This document shows, in pieces, positions 56,301 to 64,000 of a stretch of DNA of 64,000 nt. Both the position numbers and the translations under genes were made by a program. The stretch is from assembly GCA_033725935.1 (NCBI GenBank), contig MU867107.1, positions 239,112-303,111 of the forward strand, in the 5' to 3' direction. The notes beneath the pieces are model-generated. The model was not told the DNA's origin. It saw only the letters and a list, made by a program, of their open reading frames with translations, and ran no database searches. The stretch comes from Cladorrhinum sp. PSN259 (taxonomy: Eukaryota > Ascomycota > Sordariomycetes > Sordariales > Podosporaceae). Positions within the stretch are counted from its first letter, which is position 1. Every line of letters begins with the position of its first letter.

Positions 56301-59300
56301 GCCGAAACGCCCATTAGCGCGACGTCGAGCACGCAGATGTTTGTTGATGGCCTAAATGTCTACGGCCATCGGCTTTTTGGTCTACCTCCAACAGAACCCA
56401 CCTATATGTGTAACTGGGACCTCTCCGTGGGAGCAGTGACGGGTGAGTGTACTACGGAGTTTCTTACCACACTCATGAGTGCCGGGAAGGTATTTGCCTT
56501 CACCTTTGATGATGAAGAGAACGCACTGGTATCCCTTTCTTCAATTTTGGTTTATGACGTTACGTTCCTAAAAGTGTTTCTACATTCAGTACGACTTTGG
56601 GTCCATGTCGAGGAGGCTGCCTTTCTTATCCAGACGGGGGGCATCGATGTCAACTATCATGACTGGGCTCGATCACACTACTCTAGGCGAGCCGATATCT
56701 CGATCCCAGATATCAAATTGTCCTGCGTTAATGCGGAGTCGGCCACCAGATTCAAGACGCGTCCACAACATCCCGTCGAAACTGACGCGCTGGTAGAAAC
56801 CAGTGTTCGCCTGTCTATAATCGGACGTAAAGCCAACTTCTCCAAGGAAAGAAAGCTCCAGCAGGAGCTAGTCCAGTTTCATGACCAACGCACACACAGA
56901 ACCCCGTTTTTAGCACTCGCTGGGGCTATTGACGACGTGGTCTCCGAGCAGGTGGATCGGCCTGCGCAGAGCGTCCCGTCAGTACCTATGCCTACATCTA
57001 TGAGTGATATTGGAGATGACAAGTCATCCTTGAATTCGAAGGGGACATCTAAACGATCTCGAGGCTTACGTCACAAGTCTTCCTTCTTGTCCATGACGAG
57101 CTCCATGCAAAGCAGTATCGTCAAGCCTTTCCACTCGAGGCAAGAAAGTTCTAAAGGCAAGCTTCCAGATCGTTTTCTGCAGGCTACCCCAAATCAGAAG
57201 TTTGGCGACAGAAGTGGCTCGTCCTTGCAGGGACGCGAGCTTTCTCCCTCCACACGACACTCCGCTTTTTATAGCGCGGCCGGGGATAACTCAGAGCGAC
57301 AAGACATCGTTCACAATACTGTGGCCTTCTCTAGCCAGTACTTCGCGCCATACTTCCCCCTTGAGAATGTGAAGCCAAGCCACAGAGAAGCCATGATGCA
57401 GAGTGTGGAGAGGGATCTTGAGGATGAGTTTGCCTTCGACTCGATCGATTTCAGTCTGGACGATATTGATGATGGACTTCTGGGCGAAGAGTTTCCTCAC
57501 TCAAGCGTCATACTCGAGTTGCCATCGGGATTGACAGCATTTTGCAATCCCACATCACTGCGATACGTAGCTGCACTTTTGACCTCCCTGCAACCATCTG
57601 ATCCTGATGTTATCCTGGATAATCTACAAATGGACTCCATCAAAGAGATCCTCGATATGCAGAAAGATCATGCTCTTAAAGGGCGCATTAGTGATCTGCT
57701 CGTGAGACTACCACATGCCAACTTACGTCTCATCAATTCTTCGGACCCTGATGCTCTGGCTCAACCTATGGATGAGCAAGACCAGTATGATGTTGCCGCC
57801 ACGAAGTTAGTCTTGGCGACCAGGACTCAAACAACTTGGAATGATTCTTTCAGGCCCGAGTCGAAAGAATCACGCAACTCCTTTCACATGAGTCTAGACT
57901 CTGTCGCCCTCTCCGCGGCAGAACGATTCCGTGATACAGAGACATCCCAGGCCGCTGCCATGGCGCGTATTGAGAACATTGTGGCCTCGATGGGGACAAG
58001 GGATGTCACTTATCTCGATGTTGAGGTTGGCAACGTTCAGAGCAGCACATCGTCTGAAAAGGTGGACTATTTGGCATCGCTCGTCCAACGTGCCGGGGTT
58101 CTTGGATCCGATATTGGAAAGCTGTTTGGCCAAGTATCTATTCAGGAAAAGGCCTCGGTTCAAAATCTGGTCAAGCAACTCGTCACTTCCGGCCAACGAG
58201 TACCTGATCCATCCTTTTTAATACGGCCATCTGCGGTTCTGCGATCAGCATCGCAACATCTGCGAACGTTTGACTCGTGGAAACTCATTATGCGCCTCCG
58301 GCAGATGTGGAAAGAACTCGCCCTTACAGAAGGATACCAGATAAAGCTGGATTGCTTCAAACCGGCCCCTGCCCTCCCAGCCCAGTTGAGACAAGAGGTT
58401 ATCTCAGCCTTCGAACGATGGCGAAATTGGGATTTGGAGGACGTCGGCGGAAGCGTTCTTCTCAGCCTCGTGTTTGGACGGGCACCTGACCTCTGGAAAC
58501 CAGAAGCTCAAAGCATCCCCATTCTGGCTGTGTCGAAGATCAATCAGTTACAGCTCGCACTGAACCCAGGTCCCAAACAAAACGAGATCACTATCCTGGA
58601 CTTGACCGCTCGGGTCCAGATCAACCAGCCTGTCTCGGGAAAGCAGCCAGAGCCGTCAGATGGGACGTGTAATCCGACTATTCTTGTTAATCTCTATTGT
58701 GGAGATGCTTCAACCAGTTTGAACTGGGAGTTGTGCGAGCTCGCAGATAGCATTCTGAAGTTGGCCAAGAAGATGCAGTCAATGTCCCCCGATGAGTCTA
58801 CCAAACCCGACGCCCCTTCTGTGATCGAAACATCAAAGTTATCGGAGCACATTGTTCACTGCGTCCTCTCTCTCGGTCGTGGTGCCCTCATCCTGGATGC
58901 TATCAACATATCCTCAGAATCATATTGTAACGGAGCAAATATCTCATTACTGGCCAAACGGGGTACCAGCAACTCGCTTGACACCAACGTAATTCTTGGC
59001 TGTGACTCAGTCAGCTCGAGTCTTCGAAGCCATCACCAGAAGCTGGCAAAGCTCGTATTGGAAAAGCCAAGTGTATTTGTATCGCATGAATTGCAAGCTA
59101 CCAAGACCACCGACTCACACACCATCAAAATAACGGCCAGCAGTAAATATCTGAATTTCGCTGTGAGACAAGACCCCATCACGCTGGCAGAGGTCATTGA
59201 TTTGCTGGTCCAGGATGAGTTTGCCCAACTGCACAAATTCAAACACCAGTTCCCGTCGTCCTCACTTACTTCTACTTCACCATCCAAGAAAATGGTCGAT

Positions 59301-62300
59301 CGTCTGTCCGCTCTCAGGGTTAACGCCGCACTATTCATGGACCAATATACCGTCTGCATACCCTTGCTCCGCTCTCTCACATACACCGTTCATGGAACTG
59401 TCTCTAGAGCAGCAGTAGCAGCCAACTTTGGCAAGGAGCTCATTTTTGATTTTGATATCAAGGAAAATTCACACGACATACAGATCAAGGTTAACAACGT
59501 TTCTAGAAGTATTTCTCTCCTTCAAATTCCCCCAACCAACGGTCGAGTCATCAGTCATATCGAGCCAGGAGAGCACTCAATTAGTATATTCGCATCGCTG
59601 GAGCTAGTGCAACTTGATGCGTCCGCAGTTTACAGCCTTCTTTCTGCCCTGAATCGGCCCGAGGTCTCAAACTCGATAAATGAGCTTCAACAGCAGGGCA
59701 AGATTATCCAGGAACATATTCGAGAGGTTGTCGGATTCGCGCCGCAGGGAGTGTCCTCGACGCCCAAGGACCAAGAGGTTGATATTCTGGCATACGGAAT
59801 TCACTTGACTTTTGCTGGGCTGGAGGTCTTTGGTCACAGTCCGTTGAAGTCAGAGACAGCGCCTGTTGCCCACATATCATTTGCGCTTGATAGCATTCAT
59901 CTTGGCCTCTCGAATCGAATCGAACAACACGGCCCAATTTTAACTTACCCTGAATTCAATGTCAATCTGCGCCATATTGCTTTCGAGATTCAGAAGGGCA
60001 CGGATGAACTGATGAGGTCATGCGGTAATCTTGCATTTGGGGCTCTGGTCACGGCTTCTTCGCGGCCTGGTGAGGATGGCAAAGACACGAGATTCTTCAA
60101 CGTCGTCAGTGACGCATTTGAGGTCAACCTTTCTCCTGATACTGTGGCCACTGTCGTTGATGTGCTCGGTTACATGGGGGACAAGATCAAAGACCTTGAC
60201 ACCACAAGAGAGCTGGAATATCTTCGAAAGCTTAGGCAGTCCAAGCCGCGAATTACTATCAGTGATTCGGATGAGGAAGGGGTAGAAGAGACAGATATCA
60301 TCGACACGTTCTTATCTTCGTTCACCTACACGTTCGAAATCTGTAACATTCAGCTTGCTTGGCTTGTCGGCAGTCCGGACGACAACCCGATGCACGGCAA
60401 AGAAGATCTTGTTCTATCCCTGAAGAGAATCGAGTTTGGAACGCATACCCGGCAGTCAGCTGGGCTGACCATCGAGAACCTGCAGCTCCAGATGGTGAGC
60501 CCGTTACAGGATAAGAAGCTCCGTTCACCAAACTCGGCTTTGCTGCCTGAGATTATTCTTAAGGTCGCCTATAAGTCGAAGGCTGATTCTCGACGTCTGG
60601 CATTCCAGGCTATTGGAAAGGGGCTGGATTTGCGCTTGACTTCGGGCTTCATAGTACCCGCTGCGAACCTCAATGATTCGATTGGCTTATCACTCAAGAA
60701 CATGCAAAAAGCCTCTCAAAACTGGAATCCCGTTATAGCTTCACCACAGGCAGCGACTCCTGAAAAGTCTCCAACCATGAAGCCAAAGAGCATATTTGGC
60801 AGCAAGCGACTTGACTCCCTGCTTGTCGATGCCGAGTTTGACGGGGCCGTTGTCCATCTCACAGGCAAGAAGGTACCCGATGATTTAGTATCGGCTACAA
60901 GGTCAGCTTGGCCCGGGACTTCCACCAGACAAGGCCAGCTGGGTCAGGATGAAGCCTCCGGTAGCACTGTCCTGCGTTCTCCCGGCCTTGCCTGGAAGGT
61001 CGAGTACAAGGACAATGGTAGAGATGATCCTTCTCTCCATGCCGAAGTCAAGATCGACGCCTCGAGCAACATTCTCTACCCTTCTGTTGTGCCCTTGGTC
61101 GTTGATATCAGCAACAGCATCAAGCAGGTGGTCAGCAGCCGTGATGATAAGCCCAAGTCAAGTGTTCAGACGCAGGCACAAGACCTTGCTGCCAGAGTCA
61201 AATTGCCCGAGGAAGATAGCATCCTCACTGCTGATCCATCAACAGTCCTCGGCCGGATGAAGCTCAATCTCGGCCTTCGTATCTGTAAGCAGGAATTCTC
61301 ACTGAGTTGCCAGCCTATCGCCCGAGTGGCAGCAACCGCCAGTTTTGAGGATGTGTATTTTACAGTCAATACCGTTCGCTCAATGGACCATGGTAACTTC
61401 TTCGCGATCTCAGGAAACTTTACGAATTTGCAAGCATCGGTGCAACATGTTTACTCGAGAGAATCGACTGGAAGCTTCAGGGTTCAAACAATCGTACTGT
61501 CGCTCTTGAACAGCAAGCATGTCAGCGGAACCAGTGGTGTATCAGCTATATTGAAAGTCAGTCCCATGGAGGTCTCGGTCAATGCCAAACAGCTCCAAGA
61601 TTTTATGTTATTCCGTGAGATTTGGCTACCGAGGGACATCATGAACCAATCACCTCCTCCTATTGCCAAGCTGGCGGCCGAGACATCACAAGGCCACTTA
61701 GTACAGCGTTACCAACAAGTTGCGAGAACGGCTGCATTCCCCTGGACTGCCAGCGTTGCTATATCGTCTCTCAAGATCAATGTGGATCTTGGACAGGCAT
61801 TAGGCAAATCTACCTTTTCTATCGAGAATTTCTGGATCTCGTCAAAGAAGACGTCTGATTGGGAACAGAATCTTTGCCTTGGCTTCAAGATGATAGGTAT
61901 TGAGAGCACTGGCCGCATGAGCGGATTCGTCACTCTTCAAGATTTTAGGCTTCGCACTTCCATCGAGTGGCCCGAGCGAGAGCAAGCCCTCAACGAGACA
62001 CCCATGATCCAGGCATCTGTTAGCTTCAGTCAATTCAGAGTCAAGGGTGCCTTTGACTACCAAGCCTTCCTTGTAGCCGATATTACGTCTTTGGAGTTTC
62101 TCATGTATAATGTTCGACGCAGCCGAGATGGGAACGGAGATAGGCTGGTGGCCATCTTTGACGGCGAGGCAGTTCAGGTGTTCGGCACAACCACTTCTGC
62201 CGCTCAGGCTATCGCCATGTACCAGGCCTTCCAACGGCTAGTCCAGGAGCGGAAAGCAAACTTTGAGACGTCGCTCAAGGAAATCGAGCGCTACATGAAG

Positions 62301-63194
62301 CGAAAGTCTGTTGCTGCCCCAGCTGGTGTGATCCAGCGCCTGAGCATCAAGTCATCCCCGCATTCGGACCAAGGGGACCCCATTCTCAAGTCTCCCATAT
62401 CTTTGGATACAGACGTAGTCGTTACGCTCAGGGCACTCAACCTTGGTATCTTTCCAAGTACTTTCTCTGATCATCAAGTGTTTAAGATGGAAGCATTGAA
62501 TGCTCAAGCGCGTTTTGCTGCTTCCATCATTGACGATGGCAGAATACACAGCATTCTCGGCCTGACACTCGGTCAACTCCGCATTGGTCTGGCTGGTGTA
62601 CGCGCACCAGCTTCTGGAGCCCCCACCAAAACTCTGAGCGAGTTGTCAGTCGAAGATGTAGTCCAAAGCGCCACCGGGTCACGAGGAGGCACCATTCTCA
62701 AAGTACCTCAAGTGGAAGCGGTGATGCAAACGTGGCAACATCCCGAGTCCAAACACATTGATTACATCTTCAAGTCAGCGTTTGAAGGCAAAGTCGAAGT
62801 CGGGTGGAATTACAGCCGCATCAGCTATATCAGGGGCATGTGGGCCAATCATACCAAGACCCTGGCGACAACTTGGGGCAGGGAACTTCCCAACGTCACA
62901 GCCATTAAAGTTACGGGAGGAGCCGAGAAGAAGGAGGGAGAGGAAGGGGTTAATAACAAGATCACGGCGGAAGTTAAGGTGCCTCAGAGTAAATATGAGT
63001 ATACTGCCTTGGAGCCTCCTGTTATCGAGACTCCCCAGTTGAGGGATATGGGAGAAGCTACACCGCCTTTGGAGTGGATTGGATTGCACAGGGATCGGTT
63101 GCCTAATTTGACGCATCAGATTGTTATCGTTGCGTTGCTGGAGTTGGCTGGGGAAGTTGAGGATGCTTATTCTAGGATTTTGGGGAGTTCGTGA
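53377..63194 (+). CDS. csf1: Csf1, bridge-like lipid transfer protein (BLTP1 relative)
   Basis: Giant protein that forms a hydrophobic groove between membranes and moves bulk lipid; yeast Csf1 helps lipid supply and cold or fermentative growth. Exons 53377-53414, 53475-53510 and 53567-63194 join to 3233 residues. The first two coding exons total only 74 bases and supply MAGFFDGSSEFNAAFLGIL, the start of the N-terminal membrane anchor (about 13-40) that runs into SVFSLLYFNRVFASIVSWGI. The chorein-like start follows: RTYTWHQHRVYIDIQALQIS, GRIFFTGLRYYGDNETILVQ. Low-complexity insertions occur near residues 150-220 and about 1150-1250. The rest is repeating beta-rich groove sequence up to ILGSS. 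The third exon is one 9.6-kb open frame without stops, so the gene looks intact. Confidence 0.93.
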
Positions 63195-64000
63195 TGAAAT
63201 TTTCAACCGGGGGAGCTTTTTGTAAGTGAAAAAGAGGGGCATAGCGATTCCGGCTGTTATTTTGATAATATGTTTCCAGGTTTTGATAGCGAATTTTAAT
63301 AATTTAATTTGTCACAAAGCAGGCGGCGGCCTTCGTATCTGAAGTCCGAGAGCGTCTAAATGCCGGTGAGTTCTTTCCGTCGTTACCAAATCGATGAACT
63401 TGGGAAGGAGGTGTGTGGTGTTGAGCCCTTCTTTTTTTCCTTCTCCCACGGTTTTTCTGGACATTATGGCAAAGATACAGTATACCACACCACGAAAGCA
63501 CTATATGTATATTACCAAGAGATACCGCGATCGCGATTCTTCACTCTCATCCTCGCGAAACCACGACATCAGAAGACGAGTCGTTGCATTCTTAGGTGCC
63601 ATCACCCGATCATCAGATATTGCTCAGCTCACTGCAGCGGGATGTCGATCTGCCGATTTTTCTTCGATGCCCAGCTCGGGATGAACGTGATGATGCAGTC
63701 ACGTCAATAGTTTGTTGCGAGCCTCGTCTTTTCTCTACTATTCTGGCAGAGCCTTGTAGCAGCTGCGTTGTGTGGCTTCAGCTCCGTATCAGCAGGAATA
63801 TGGAGAGCGAATCATTAGGTGAAGCCTTGTCGAAATGGAGGGCAGAATGAAGGTAAGAAGACTGGCATTCGGGTCTAAAGCTGGGTTGAGGAAACCAAGC
63901 ATATGTACAATCTAATGCTTGAACGTTTGTTAGCGCGGTACACGCCCAATTCACACTTTCCTATGCCTATTTCTCTTATTTATACGCCCGTTCAGCTTCT
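63195..64000. other. Region downstream of CSF1
   Basis: Likely CSF1 3' UTR followed by about 600 bases without a supported gene. Small frames near 63360-63850 lack a recognisable family. A gene may begin beyond the window edge. Confidence 0.3.

Noticed and set aside
1..64000. CRISPR arrays, insertion sequences, bacterial operons or a biosynthetic gene cluster
   Set aside because: The genome is eukaryotic; no arrays of spaced repeats, transposase genes, polyketide or peptide synthases were seen.

Overview
The window looks like nuclear DNA of a filamentous ascomycete (Pezizomycotina; Leotiomycetes is a guess I cannot prove). Genes lie on both strands, most with short GT-AG introns of about 50-110 bases. 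The set is fungal housekeeping: Stu1/CLASP, Csf1, Sec5, a LIM-RhoGAP, Syo1, Fyv7, eEF2, IDH2 and RPA2. A lone dispersed 5S rRNA gene fits this lineage.

Layout. 0-9 kb: RPA2 (-), a DUF202 membrane protein (+), a five-exon glycosyltransferase-like type II membrane protein (-), symportin Syo1 (+) and a Spf31/DNAJC8-type J-protein (-), with a possible cyclin-like relic between the last two. 9-12 kb: a broken copy of a multicopy fungal membrane-protein family, then a 5S rRNA gene. 12-19 kb: Stu1 (-), a basic-secretory-protein-type metallopeptidase (+) and a conserved hypothetical protein (-). 20-27 kb: two small two-exon genes (one tentative) and a gene-poor stretch with a 10-N assembly gap flanked by two versions of one sequence. 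27-32 kb: IDH2 (-) and SEC5 (+) share a divergent promoter. 36-45 kb: LIM-RhoGAP (+), Fyv7 (-) and an Atos/DUF4210-type protein (+). 46-53 kb: eEF2 (-) and an Ost-alpha/TMEM184-like DUF300 protein (-). 53-63 kb: the giant lipid-transfer protein Csf1 (+), divergent from the DUF300 gene.

The genes do not form a pathway cluster. Loose themes are ribosome production and translation (Syo1, Fyv7, 5S rRNA, eEF2), polarity and secretion (Sec5, LIM-RhoGAP, Stu1) and membranes (Csf1, DUF300, DUF202). Exon junctions were worked out by hand from splice sites, reading frame and remembered family sequences; for most spliced genes the exon sum is an exact multiple of three.

I found no convincing new biological system. 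The points most worth a second look are the decayed membrane-protein gene, the very small coding exons, an in-frame alternative acceptor inside a LIM domain, the peptidase without a signal peptide, and the gap with duplicated flanks.
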